A DNA stretch of 64,000 nt from Paenibacillus sp. FSL H8-0537. Lineage in GTDB: Bacteria > Bacillota > Bacilli > Paenibacillales > Paenibacillaceae. The stretch lies in the NCBI RefSeq assembly GCF_038051995.1, contig NZ_CP150290.1:1971501-2035500 (forward strand). Reading direction: 5' to 3'. This document shows positions 8,127-16,773 of this stretch, in pieces (within the stretch, counting starts at the first letter, position 1; each line of letters starts with the position of its first letter). The notes under the pieces were generated by a model that did no database searches, was not told the DNA's origin, and was given only the letters and a program-made list of their open reading frames with translations. The translations under genes were made by a program, and so were the position numbers.

Positions 8127-9223
8127 GCGGATTTACGCTCCTTTCGGCTAAGCATGAACACAGAAATAACGATGGCTATATAAGAAAACAGCATCGCGGT
8201 TAGCCAATAGCGCGTAAATATAAACTCCAAACGTTCATCGCTGAAAAATAAATAAAATACGGCAGCTATAGCAAACACGCCGCAAATGATATAGTTGATA
8301 AACGGCGTTTCCTCGAAGTCGGTTGCCATTTTCAGCTTGGGGAAGCAGCTTTTAATAAATTCCATCGCTTGATGCCAGCAGCTCATCGTATAAATGAGCG
8401 ATAGATTCAAATAGATAATCAGAAACAGAAACAATACGCGTTCGATGAAGCCGTATTGCAGTGTAATCGCGTCGGCAGTCATGCTCCAGACATAGAGATA
8501 TTCGCCTACTGCCTCTGTACCATGAAACCCAATAGGTACGAAGAAGGAAATGCTCAAAATAATCATGCCCAAAATCGGAACGAGCCAGCGGTACGTATAG
8601 CTGAAATTCGGCGGCAGCAGACGGTTGAAAATCGACAGATTGAAAAATCCGGTGAATACAAATACTCCGGCTGCAATAGAACCAAGCTCCGGACGCACCA
8701 TGACAAAATTGGCAACGGTATGAATGGCATCCCAATTCAGCTGCGGGTTTCTCACCATTTTGAACAGCACGAAAAAAATAATCGGAGCATTGAGCAGCAG
8801 CCCAACCTCAATGATATGCTGGACGGATAACGTCGAACGCGAAGCTGCATAGCCGCAGGCAATAACGAGCATGCATAAAACGGCCAGCGGATTCAGCTCT
8901 GGATTGAAGAAGCGGTTAATCATGACCGCAAAGGCGGTCACGACAATAGTAGACGAAATGAAGCAAATAATCGCTACGTAAAACATAATGGGAGAGACGA
9001 GCCAACGAGGCCAATAGGCGCGTAAAATTTCAGGCAGCCCCATGCCGGGAAAATGCGATAGCGCAGCCGTGTAGGCATAGGTCAGCAAAGTTCCGATGAC
9101 TCCGGAAATCAGCATTGAAGAGACAGCGCCGGTGTAGCGATGTTCGATCAAAATATGCGGTACATACAGCATCAAGTTAACGAAGCTGGTCAGAAAAAAG
9201 TTGTAAAAGAAGTAGCGCGTCAT
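8123..9223 (-). CDS. GerAB-type endospore germination permease (receptor B subunit)
   Basis: This 366-residue integral membrane protein has about ten transmembrane helices and belongs to the APC-superfamily spore germination permeases that bind the germinant. Family features include MGLPEILRAYWPRW and VRPELGSIAAG. The ATG at 9223 overlaps the TGA of the A-subunit gene (ATGA) and has AAGGTGGA just before it. An in-frame start 90 bases earlier would only overlap the neighbour. The operon order is A, B, C on the minus strand. Confidence 0.94.
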   Translation of the reverse strand: MTRYFFYNFFLTSFVNLMLYVPHILIEHRYTGAVSSMLISGVIGTLLTYAYTAALSHFPGMGLPEILRAYWPRWLVSPIMFYVAIICFISSTIVVTAFAVMINRFFNPELNPLAVLCMLVIACGYAASRSTLSVQHIIEVGLLLNAPIIFFVLFKMVRNPQLNWDAIHTVANFVMVRPELGSIAAGVFVFTGFFNLSIFNRLLPPNFSYTYRWLVPILGMIILSISFFVPIGFHGTEAVGEYLYVWSMTADAITLQYGFIERVLFLFLIIYLNLSLIYTMSCWHQAMEFIKSCFPKLKMATDFEETPFINYIICGVFAIAAVFYLFFSDERLEFIFTRYWLTAMLFSYIAIVISVFMLSRKERKSA

Positions 9224-10551
9224 TCCACCTTCACCTGCCCAATGTCCCCCGACTGCGGTTTTCTGCCTGCAAACATGCGGAAATAAGGCTTGCCAAAGCT
9301 GCGCAAATTGCATAAATACACCACATACATGAAAGCACCTACCGTAACACCGGTAATACCGAAAAAGATGGCCATCACAATGAGCGGGTATTTTAAAAAG
9401 CGTATCGCAAATGACAAGGAATTAACGGGAACGACAAAGTTGGAAATAGCGACAACGGAGGTCACGATAATCATAATGCTGCTGACGAGACCGGCTTGCT
9501 GGGCAGCTTGTCCCAAAATAAGACCGCCGACGGTCGTAGCGGTTGAGCCAATATAGCGAGGCAGCCTAATGCTAGCCTCTATTAGTGCTTCGATCATAAA
9601 TAGCATGACCATTACCTCGATGAAGGACGGATAGGGAACGGCCGAGCGGCTTCCAGCGATGGAGAGCGCCAGCTGTACCCGAAACAGCTCTGGATTATAA
9701 GAAATAATGGATACATAGAGAGCTGGCAGCGTTATAGTCAATACAACCGCAACATACCGCAGTAAAATAAGCGTGCGGGTCATCCAAAAGGCTTCATAAT
9801 TATCCTCGACAGCATGCATAAAATCGAAAAAGGTGACGGGAAGCACTAAAGCGAACATATTTCCTTTTATGAGAATGGCGATTTTACCATTGGAGATGGC
9901 GGTCGTAATGCGGTCTGGGCGCTCAGTGATCAGGACGGTAGGGAACAAATGCCACTGCTTTCCAGTTAAAATAGTTTCTAGCTCGCCTGCTGCCTGCAGC
10001 ATTTCGGTTTGTGCTTTCGTCAGTCTTTGCCTCAATTGATTCAATACCGTAGGATCGACGCGGCGCTGGTCAAACAGCACAATAATTTCCGTCTTCGACA
10101 GCGAGCCTACGGTATGCTTCTCTACACACAGCTCAGGGGAGTGGTACATGCTGCGAATGAGGTTGAGCGACTTTTTCAAATCTTCGTTCAATGCTAGTTG
10201 AGGCCCTTGAATCGCGCTTTCTACTTGGGTTTGGGTACTTTCATTACTAATAATTTTCGCTGTGTAAAGCGAGTAAACAATACCTTGCGCTTCGATTAAG
10301 ATATTGCCCTTAAGCAGTAAATCGGTCCATGTAGCTGAATCGTCAACGACTAGATAATCGCTAATTGTACGCAGCTGTTTATCGTAAGGCACCTCTTCCT
10401 TCATAAAAGGAACGATCACATAATTGCTGATCATTTGCTCGTCGCATAGAGAGGAAATATAGGCAATTTCAATACTCAATTCATCATTTTTGAGTTGTTG
10501 CACCTTCAAGTCAACCGATTGGGCAAACAGCAGGCGAATGTGTTCGATCAC
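9220..10551 (-). CDS. GerA-family spore germination protein (receptor A subunit)
   Basis: This is the A subunit of a germinant receptor: a soluble N-terminal domain of about 260 residues followed by four or more membrane helices and a short tail. The conserved ERPD (in TERPDRITTA) and NGKIAILIKGNMFALVLP motifs mark the family. At 443 residues it is shorter than many GerAA proteins because the N-terminal soluble part is reduced, but no break is visible. The start is GTG at 10551, preceded by GGAGGGAAGCCCT. A minus-strand TATAAT-like box lies at 10616-10611, without a good -35. First gene of the operon. Confidence 0.94.
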   Translation of the reverse strand: MIEHIRLLFAQSVDLKVQQLKNDELSIEIAYISSLCDEQMISNYVIVPFMKEEVPYDKQLRTISDYLVVDDSATWTDLLLKGNILIEAQGIVYSLYTAKIISNESTQTQVESAIQGPQLALNEDLKKSLNLIRSMYHSPELCVEKHTVGSLSKTEIIVLFDQRRVDPTVLNQLRQRLTKAQTEMLQAAGELETILTGKQWHLFPTVLITERPDRITTAISNGKIAILIKGNMFALVLPVTFFDFMHAVEDNYEAFWMTRTLILLRYVAVVLTITLPALYVSIISYNPELFRVQLALSIAGSRSAVPYPSFIEVMVMLFMIEALIEASIRLPRYIGSTATTVGGLILGQAAQQAGLVSSIMIIVTSVVAISNFVVPVNSLSFAIRFLKYPLIVMAIFFGITGVTVGAFMYVVYLCNLRSFGKPYFRMFAGRKPQSGDIGQVKVE

Positions 10552-10720
10552 AGGGCTTCCCTCCTTCCAGCTTGTCGCTCACGGGCTTAAGGTGCGCCAG
10601 GCGACCAGTAATTATACCCATTGGAGTGAAACATTACAGGGTATCCTTTTGCCTAAGCAGCATAAAGTGCAGTACAATGAAGGGATGAGAAGTGAATTGC
10701 TAGGGTAGAGGAGAATACAT

Positions 10721-11470
10721 ATGTCCAACTGGTTTGAGCAGAGTTTCGGAAACGATTATATGGTTGTTTATAAGCATCGGGATTGGGATAATGCCTACAA
10801 GGAAGTACAACTGATGGCGCAGTGGCTCCAGTTGCCGGCTACAGCAAAGGTGCTGGATATTGGCTGCGGCATGGGTCGTCATGCTTTGGCACTGGCGGAT
10901 TGCGGCTACGAGGTTACAGGGATGGATTTGTCTGAGCCGCTGCTTAGCGAAGCAAGGAAGCATGATGCGTTGCAGCGCGTAACCTGGGTGCAAGGCGACA
11001 TGCGCCAGCTCCCTTTCGAATCGGGTACGTTTGAGGGGACGGTTAATTTATTTACGTCGTTTGGCTATTTTGCAGATGAAAAAGAGAACGTACAGGTGCT
11101 GCGGGAAATTCGCCGCATGCTGAAGCCAAACGCGCCATTTCTAATTGATTTTCTGAATCCGGCTTATGTCGAGCGTAATCTCGTTGCGGCATCGGAGCGC
11201 AAGGATGCAGCTACAGGCTGGATCATTCGCGAGCAGCGTAAAATTGAGGATGGTTGGGTCAAAAAGCATATCGAAATTGCCGTAAGCAGCAATGAGGCGG
11301 AAAATCGCCATTATGATGAGCAGGTTCGCCTGTATTCGCTCACGTGGTTTGAGCGGGCTTTCGCCGAGGCAGGCCTTGTGCTGGAGAAAACATTCGGCAA
11401 TGTCGATGGCTCAGCCTTTGATGAGCTGAATTCGCCGCGCCTCATTATGCTCGGAAGGGCTCTTGCGTAA
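10721..11470 (+). CDS. Class I SAM-dependent methyltransferase
   Basis: This 249-residue cytoplasmic enzyme has the Rossmann-type SAM fold: motif I VLDIGCGMGRHALAL (about 45-59), the acidic motif II VTGMDLSE, and motif III QGDMRQLPF. Later parts of the fold resemble small-molecule or tRNA-type methyltransferases of the Methyltransf_25 kind; the substrate cannot be read from sequence. GAGGAGA lies upstream of ATG 10721. Its TAA overlaps the ATG of the MBL hydrolase (TAATG), so the two are translationally coupled and may act on the same compound (inference). Confidence 0.9.
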   Translation: MSNWFEQSFGNDYMVVYKHRDWDNAYKEVQLMAQWLQLPATAKVLDIGCGMGRHALALADCGYEVTGMDLSEPLLSEARKHDALQRVTWVQGDMRQLPFESGTFEGTVNLFTSFGYFADEKENVQVLREIRRMLKPNAPFLIDFLNPAYVERNLVAASERKDAATGWIIREQRKIEDGWVKKHIEIAVSSNEAENRHYDEQVRLYSLTWFERAFAEAGLVLEKTFGNVDGSAFDELNSPRLIMLGRALA

Positions 11471-12459
11471 TGGCGGCTCAAGCGGTGCAATGGGAGCATG
11501 GACTGCTGCAAGTGAAGCTTCCGCTGCCCTTTGCACTAAAAACGGTAAACAGCTACGTATTTACTGAGCCTGCGGGGGGTTATACACTTATCGATCCTGG
11601 TCTTCGAACGGAGGAGACGCTTGCGGCTTGGGGAGAGGTGTTTGCGGACCATTCGTTTGCGCCAGAGCAAATTTCGCGCATCATCCTCACGCATCAGCAT
11701 CCCGATCATTACGGTTTGGCGGGCTATTTTGCCGAGCTAAGCGGCGCGCCAGTATTGATGTCAAGGCGCGCCCATAACTATGCCAAACGGTTATGGGGAG
11801 AGGGCAGCACAATGACAGAGGAGTTTGCTGATTTATTTGCGCTGCATGGCATGCCGCAGCACGATATAGATGAAATTAGCAGCAACTTTAGCAGCTTTCA
11901 TGAAAAAGTTTCGCCGCAGCCGCAGCAAGAGCAAATCATTTATATTGAGGCTGGAGAGACGCTTATGCTTGGCGGTTCGCAGTGGGAGCTGCTAGATGCG
12001 CCAGGACATGCCTATGGCCAGCTCTGCTTTTATGAAGCAAATAAACAATGGATGATATGCGGCGATCAGGTGCTGCCGCGCATTACCCCTAATATTAGCA
12101 TCATGCCAGGTGAGGAGATAAATCCGCTTGGCGATTTTCTGGCAAGTCTGGATCGATTAAGCGAATACGAGGTGAAGCGCGCTTTTCCAGGTCATTATGA
12201 TTCATTTACTACGTTTGCCAGCCGGATCGCCGAAATCAAGCAGCATCATGTGCAGCGGCTGGAGCAAATGCGAATGATGCTGCAGGAGCCGCTCACAGGC
12301 TTTGAGGTGTGTGAACGATCTTTCGGTGCACGGGTACAACAAAGCCCGCATCAGCACCGTTTTGCAATGGCCGAGACGCTTGCCCATTTGTATGAGCTGG
12401 AGCTGTCAGGCAACATATCGCGAACGGAGCGTGCGGGCGTTATTTATTTTTTTAAATGA
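11470..12459 (+). CDS. MBL-fold metallo-hydrolase
   Basis: This 329-residue metallo-beta-lactamase fold protein carries the metal motif THQHPDH (HxHxDH), the later His in DAPGHAYGQLCF, the Asp in ICGDQVLP and the His in FPGHYD. It ends with a winged-helix-like C-terminal region, the layout seen in MBL hydrolases of the LACTB2/glyoxalase II type. The reaction is probably hydrolysis of a thioester or similar bond, with substrate unknown. It is co-transcribed with the preceding methyltransferase. Its 3' end overlaps the convergent kimA gene by 16 bases. Confidence 0.9.
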   Translation: MAAQAVQWEHGLLQVKLPLPFALKTVNSYVFTEPAGGYTLIDPGLRTEETLAAWGEVFADHSFAPEQISRIILTHQHPDHYGLAGYFAELSGAPVLMSRRAHNYAKRLWGEGSTMTEEFADLFALHGMPQHDIDEISSNFSSFHEKVSPQPQQEQIIYIEAGETLMLGGSQWELLDAPGHAYGQLCFYEANKQWMICGDQVLPRITPNISIMPGEEINPLGDFLASLDRLSEYEVKRAFPGHYDSFTTFASRIAEIKQHHVQRLEQMRMMLQEPLTGFEVCERSFGARVQQSPHQHRFAMAETLAHLYELELSGNISRTERAGVIYFFK

Positions 12460-14270
12460 TAGGGAACGGTCGTTACGACGACGTTTTTGCGGTGCAGCAG
12501 CAGGGCGCGAATCATAAAGCTCGTTTGGTTGTGTAAAATATTATGCCAGCCGCGTTTCGGGATAAATTGCGGAATAATGACCGTCACGCGGTAGCTCGAC
12601 TGGCTTGCCTTGCGCTCCACCGTATCAATAAATTTCAGCAGCGGCTGCATGACAGAACGATAAGGCGAATGCAGCACAACGAGCCGTATGTCCGGCTGCC
12701 ACTCCTTCCATTTTTCCTCGAACGCCTCGCCTTCCTCTCGCTCAAACGGCACATACACCGCGATAATTTGATTCACTGACAATGACTTCGCATAGGCAAT
12801 GGAATTATCAACAACATGCGTCATGCCGGCCACAGGCAAAATCAATACATTGCCTTCAATCGTCATGGCAGGCTCGCAGGTTGTGAGCCGCAGTTGCTCG
12901 CCGACGGCGTTGTAATGCTTTTTAATCCGGTGAAACACATAAATAATAATCGGCAGAAACACGAGCACAGGCCATACTTGAGCGAACTTGGTCAAAAAGA
13001 ACATCATCGTGACGATTAGGCTAATGAGCGCTCCTGCCGAATTAATAAGCAGCTTCACGACCCAGCCCTTCGGCTTCTGGCGTACCCATTTTACGATCAT
13101 TCCCGTCTGGGACAGGGTAAATGGAATGAACACACCGACTGCATAAAGCGGAATCAAATGCTCGGTCTGACCGCCAAAAGCAATAATTAATAGGATGGAC
13201 AGCACGCCAAGGCTGATAATGCCGTTGGAATAGCCAAGGCGATCGCCCCTGACCGTAAACATCCGCGGAATAAACTTGTCTTTAGCCAAATTCACCGCAA
13301 GCAGCGGGAAGGCCGAATAGCCAGTGTTTGCTGCCAAAATCAAAATCAGCGCCGTTGTGCCCTGAATGAAGAAATACATAAAATGCCGTCCAAAAGTATG
13401 CTCAGCAATTTGCGAAACAACCGTAACTTCTGCCGTCGGTTTAATGCCGTAAAAATAGGCCAGAAACACAATGCCAGAGAAGAGAATGGCCAGCAATATG
13501 CCCATCGATGCCAGCGTCTTTGCAGCATTGCGGGGAGCCGGGTCGCGAAAGTTTGGTATCGCATTGGAAATGGCCTCTACTCCTGTGAGCGCGGAGCTGC
13601 CAGAAGCAAAGGCGCGCAGCAGCAGGAACAAGCTAATGCCTGCAACTGGCGTGCCAATCGGCGTATGCAGCTCAGGCGGCACGTGGCCGTTTACAATGTT
13701 GTAAATACCTGCCCCAATTAAAATAAACAGCGCAAGGACGAATAAATACACCGGATAAGCGAGAATGGAGGCCGACTCGGTTACACCCCGCAAATTCAAT
13801 ATCGTAATTAAAATGACGAAAATAACAGCAATCAACACATTATGCTCATGCAGGCTGGGAAATGCCGATGTGATCGCATCGGTTCCAGCGGAGACGCTGA
13901 CGGCTACCGTCAATATGTAGTCTACTAGCAAGGAGCCGCCTGAAATTAATCCAGGGAAAATGCCGAGATTTTCTTTGGAAACGACATACGCGCCCCCGCC
14001 CTGCGGATAGGCAAAAATAATTTGCCGATAAGACAGGATGAGCGCCAGCAGCAAAATGAGCACGAATGCGGCAATGGGGATGGAATACCAGAACGCAGCA
14101 GCGCTTACGGTTATTAACACAATCAAAATTTGTTCGGGTCCATAGGCAACGGAGGATAGAGCATCCGACGAAAGAATAGCCAGCGCTTTCAGCTTGTTCA
14201 GCTTCTGATCGCCCAATTCATTGGATTTGAGCGGCCGTCCGATTAAAAGCCGTTTTAAAATAGTCATCAT
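12444..14270 (-). CDS. kimA: APC-family potassium transporter, KimA (YdaO)-like
   Basis: This 608-residue membrane protein has about twelve transmembrane helices and a C-terminal cytoplasmic domain of about 150 residues. Length and the N-terminal phrases RPLKSNELGDQKLNKLKAL, SSDALSSVAYGPEQILIVL and YPQGGGAYVVSKENLG match the B. subtilis KimA class, a high-affinity K+/proton symporter controlled there by c-di-AMP at both RNA and protein level. I could not find the conserved ydaO riboswitch pieces upstream. The start is one of two adjacent ATG codons at 14270/14267 with a weak ribosome site. Assignment as a potassium importer is by family; other APC substrates remain possible. Confidence 0.85.
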   Translation of the reverse strand: MMTILKRLLIGRPLKSNELGDQKLNKLKALAILSSDALSSVAYGPEQILIVLITVSAAAFWYSIPIAAFVLILLLALILSYRQIIFAYPQGGGAYVVSKENLGIFPGLISGGSLLVDYILTVAVSVSAGTDAITSAFPSLHEHNVLIAVIFVILITILNLRGVTESASILAYPVYLFVLALFILIGAGIYNIVNGHVPPELHTPIGTPVAGISLFLLLRAFASGSSALTGVEAISNAIPNFRDPAPRNAAKTLASMGILLAILFSGIVFLAYFYGIKPTAEVTVVSQIAEHTFGRHFMYFFIQGTTALILILAANTGYSAFPLLAVNLAKDKFIPRMFTVRGDRLGYSNGIISLGVLSILLIIAFGGQTEHLIPLYAVGVFIPFTLSQTGMIVKWVRQKPKGWVVKLLINSAGALISLIVTMMFFLTKFAQVWPVLVFLPIIIYVFHRIKKHYNAVGEQLRLTTCEPAMTIEGNVLILPVAGMTHVVDNSIAYAKSLSVNQIIAVYVPFEREEGEAFEEKWKEWQPDIRLVVLHSPYRSVMQPLLKFIDTVERKASQSSYRVTVIIPQFIPKRGWHNILHNQTSFMIRALLLHRKNVVVTTVPYHLKK

Positions 14271-14352
14271 TTCAGGTCACCGCCAGCTGTTAGTCGTAAA
14301 AGTCTAAGGTAATTTTGCAGAGCACGTTATTGCTACTATCTCCTGTTATAAG

Positions 14353-14400
14353 TTATTTCACCATGGAAAAAAAAGCTGCATAATCTCTCCGCATGATCAT
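14353..14400 (-). CDS. Possible upstream leader peptide of kimA (15 codons)
   Basis: On the minus strand GGAGGACT is followed directly by ATG, encoding MIMRRDYAAFFSMVK and a TAA stop. It ends 82 bases before the kimA ATG. The ribosome site is better than that of kimA itself. An internal ATG at 14394 is an alternative start. It could be a regulatory upstream frame or a chance frame; there is no homology evidence. Confidence 0.35.
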   Translation of the reverse strand: MIMRRDYAAFFSMVK

Positions 14401-14471
14401 AGTCCTCCAGCATGCTGTTTGTAAAATCTCGTTTTCAGCTGAAAAGAGGCGGAAAGGTTCCCTTTTGACCA

Positions 14472-14485
14472 TGTAAGCGATTACA
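14472..14485. promoter_or_regulatory. Candidate CcpA catabolite-responsive element (cre)
   Basis: TGTAAGCGATTACA fits the cre consensus TGNAARCGNWWWCA at every constrained position and is nearly palindromic. It lies about 200 bases upstream of kimA and about 390 from pgpA. The regulated gene is uncertain. Confidence 0.4.
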
Positions 14486-14593
14486 ATTAAATGCTGTTTA
14501 GCGGCGCGAGGTGTAGCTTGCGGTAGGAATGATTATTGCCTTATTTTCAAAAATCATGATTCGAAATCATCCTGTATGGTTGCTCTTTTATTT

Positions 14594-14680
14594 GCTTTGA
14601 GGCGTTATCCCCTCAGCTCAGAAAAGTTTAGTTGCATAGGCAAGCCCAAATTCTGAGCTAAGGGGATAACAGCGTAAAGC
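14594..14680. repeat. Long imperfect inverted repeat, about 87 bp
   Basis: The arms at 14604-14623 and 14651-14670 match at 19 of 20 positions (core GTTATCCCC and GGGGATAAC). A further GCTTT/AAAGC pairing at 14594-14598 and 14676-14680 lies beyond a small internal loop. The 27-base loop is unstructured. Neither side carries a terminator T tract after the stem. It could be a small repeat element or a structured RNA. Confidence 0.5.
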
Positions 14681-14818
14681 AAAAAAAAGCGGATATTATT
14701 TCATGAAAAAGCTTGTAAAGCTGAAAAGAGAATGCTGGGTGGTTGAGGGCAGAAGGGGGACATGAGGTGTATCTAAAGGGTGCATCTGCCCTTTAACGGG
14801 CTAGTCGATAGTCATAAA

Positions 14819-14854
14819 ACAGGCGCCGCGTCTTGGGTAAGACGCGGCGCCTGT
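14819..14854 (-). terminator. Terminator of pgpA
   Basis: A perfect 16-bp stem (left arm 14819-14834, ACAGGCGCCGCGTCTT) with a four-base GGGT loop lies 17 bases past the stop. On the minus strand it runs into TTTATG. Confidence 0.9.
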
Positions 14855-14871
14855 TCGTTAAATATCCGACT

Positions 14872-15411
14872 TTAATCGAGCGGGGGATTAGTTGCTCCTT
14901 CACGCTCCGCTTGCTTCCGATGGGCAATGCGGCTTGCGGCTGAGGCCGCAATGGCACCGATAATATCATCGAGGAAGGTGTGGACTTCACCGCTCGATTT
15001 ATCGTTAAGCTTTTTCAGTATGCCGGGCTTCAGCTTGTCAATATAGCCGAAGTTTGTGAAGCCGATACTTCCATATACATTGACGATGGACAGGGCGAGA
15101 ATTTCATCGCAGCCGTACAGTCCTTCATCGTTTTTGATCATTTCCTGAAGCGGCGTCAGCAGCTTGCCTTCCTCGGCCAGCATATCGAGCTGGATGCCAG
15201 TGAGCACTGCATTTTGCACCTCGCGCTTGGATAGAACGGCGTCAACATTTACGATGCATTCATCGATCGTTAGCTCAGGAAAATAATCCTTTTGCAAAAA
15301 ATGCACGAGCTGGGCCACGGCGATCTTCGTAATGCCGCGCTTAACAAGCCACTCCTCCGTCGCCTCGGCAACCTTGCGGCTGTTCAAGCTGTATGGTTGT
15401 GGTGTTGTCAT
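14872..15411 (-). CDS. pgpA: Phosphatidylglycerophosphatase A-family protein
   Basis: This 179-residue cytoplasmic-facing phosphatase of the PgpA/YutG family would dephosphorylate phosphatidylglycerol phosphate, the last step to phosphatidylglycerol. The conserved block GSIGFTNFGYIDKLKPG, followed by an acidic HTFLDDIIGA segment, is the family signature and metal site. Like Firmicute YutG it lacks the long membrane segments of E. coli PgpA. ATG 15411 is preceded by GGGGGACACCAAG. It is a single-gene unit divergent from gerM, with its own strong terminator. Family assignment is firm; the lipid substrate is by homology. Confidence 0.85.
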   Translation of the reverse strand: MTTPQPYSLNSRKVAEATEEWLVKRGITKIAVAQLVHFLQKDYFPELTIDECIVNVDAVLSKREVQNAVLTGIQLDMLAEEGKLLTPLQEMIKNDEGLYGCDEILALSIVNVYGSIGFTNFGYIDKLKPGILKKLNDKSSGEVHTFLDDIIGAIAASAASRIAHRKQAEREGATNPPLD

Positions 15412-15550
15412 CTTGGTGTCCCCCTTATTGGATGTAATTTTGTGGACAAAACTGGTCTAAAACGGGGAAGGGCTCGTATACATATTACTACAAAATGAGA
15501 GTTGTACAAAGCCGCATGCGGCAAAAATCACTAGAGGAGGAAAAAATAAA

Positions 15551-16612
15551 ATGGTTCAAACGAAATGGATTCGCCTTGCCGCGATAAGCGGTGTTATGGT
15601 TGTGCCTCTGCTGACCGCAGGGTGCGGGATTTTTTCAACGGAGACAAGCAAGGAGATTGACCCGCCTCAGACGGAATCAACCAACGTCATTGACGGTACG
15701 AATACAGGACAGACAAGCAGCGTAAAGCCACAAGGGGAAGAAACGCAATTGACCGTCTACTTGGAGGACAAAAACGGGTATCTTGCACCAATCTCGCTGC
15801 TTACGACGCTTGGCGGCAAAGAAACAGCCGGGCAGAAGGCGCTGGAAATGATGGTCGATGGCGGCGCTTATGCGAGCCAATTGCCGGAAGATTTTCAGGC
15901 GGTGATTCCACAAGGTACTCAAATTAAGTCCTACCATGTTGATCCGCAGTTGAAGCTGGCGACAGTAGAGTTTTCCGCTCCTTTTGCAGATTATACGGCA
16001 ACGAAAGAGCGGGAGATCGTTGAAGCGATCACGTGGACGCTGACGGCGATGACAGGAATTGAAAAGGTGGAGCTCTGGTACGAGGGAAGCAAGCTGAGCG
16101 AAATGCCGGTTGATGGTTTCCCGCTGGACCGTCCGCTTACTCGCTCAGTCGGCATTAATCTGGAAACAGCGGATGGCGTCAGCTCGGCCTATTCAACACC
16201 AGTGACGCTGTATTTCTCCTCACAAACGTCCAACGAAGAGCAATATTATGTGCCCGTTACAAGGCTGATCGCAAGGCCCGAATCGACGGTGAAAGCAGCG
16301 GTGGAGGAGCTGATAGCCGGTCCGCTTAACCGCAAACAGCTGAATGGTGTGATGACGAATGACATTCAGGTTACAAGCATAGAGCAAAAGGATGATACCG
16401 TAACGGTAGATCTTCAAGATACCGCATATGAGAGCGGCCAAAATGCCCCAGCTGAAATGCTGCAGGCTGTTGTACTATCTGTGACGGAGAATACAGGGGC
16501 AGCCAAAGTTCAAATCCGGTTGAATGGCGAGGCGAACGTTGTGGATGATCAAAATACTTCTTACAGCGAGCCAGTCGGCAGACCGCATCATGTGAATGCG
16601 ATGAAGTCATAA
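15551..16612 (+). CDS. gerM: GerM-like sporulation/germination lipoprotein with two GerMN domains
   Basis: This 353-residue protein starts with a lipoprotein signal (hydrophobic stretch ending in TAGC, Cys about residue 25). Two GerMN domains follow (about 65-185 and 215-345), repeating the pattern VTLYF/LTVYL and the VEFS/VDLQ strand motifs. In B. subtilis GerM is needed for sporulation and germination and sits in the intermembrane space of the forespore. GAGGAGGAAAAAATAAA precedes ATG 15551. The gerM-rph-rdgB order is the same as in B. subtilis, though here a terminator separates gerM from rph. Confidence 0.93.
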   Translation: MVQTKWIRLAAISGVMVVPLLTAGCGIFSTETSKEIDPPQTESTNVIDGTNTGQTSSVKPQGEETQLTVYLEDKNGYLAPISLLTTLGGKETAGQKALEMMVDGGAYASQLPEDFQAVIPQGTQIKSYHVDPQLKLATVEFSAPFADYTATKEREIVEAITWTLTAMTGIEKVELWYEGSKLSEMPVDGFPLDRPLTRSVGINLETADGVSSAYSTPVTLYFSSQTSNEEQYYVPVTRLIARPESTVKAAVEELIAGPLNRKQLNGVMTNDIQVTSIEQKDDTVTVDLQDTAYESGQNAPAEMLQAVVLSVTENTGAAKVQIRLNGEANVVDDQNTSYSEPVGRPHHVNAMKS

Positions 16613-16670
16613 AAGGGTAATATAAGCAATGGGTTGGTGTCTGATGTGATAGCTTCAGGGCAAGGAGAGG

Positions 16671-16699
16671 GCAGAGGGCGTATATGCGCCCTCTTTTTG
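16671..16699 (+). terminator. Terminator after gerM
   Basis: AGAGGGCG (16673-16680) pairs with CGCCCTCT (16687-16694), followed by TTTT. Confidence 0.85.
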
Positions 16700-16773
16700 C
16701 GGTTTCGGATGCTTTTCTAGTTTTACTTTGGTAAAATGGGTAGTATTGTGTTGAAACATAGCTAGGAGGCTGC

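Larger units (their letters stand above)
14271..14871. other. Leader and intergenic region between kimA and pgpA
   Basis: No full-length gene is visible here. The stretch holds a 15-codon reading frame with a strong ribosome site facing kimA (14353-14400), a match to the catabolite-responsive element (14472-14485), a long imperfect inverted repeat (14594-14680), a small AAAGGG/CCCTTT stem near 14775-14794 and the pgpA terminator (14819-14854). The ydaO/c-di-AMP riboswitch boxes (GGGGTTAATC, ACCCGACAGC) were not seen on the minus strand. Confidence 0.6.

Noticed and set aside
14271..14800. ydaO c-di-AMP riboswitch expected before kimA
   Set aside because: Scanning the minus strand by eye for GGGGTTAATC, ACCCGACAGC and GAATCCG-type boxes gave no match. 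A covariance search would be decisive.
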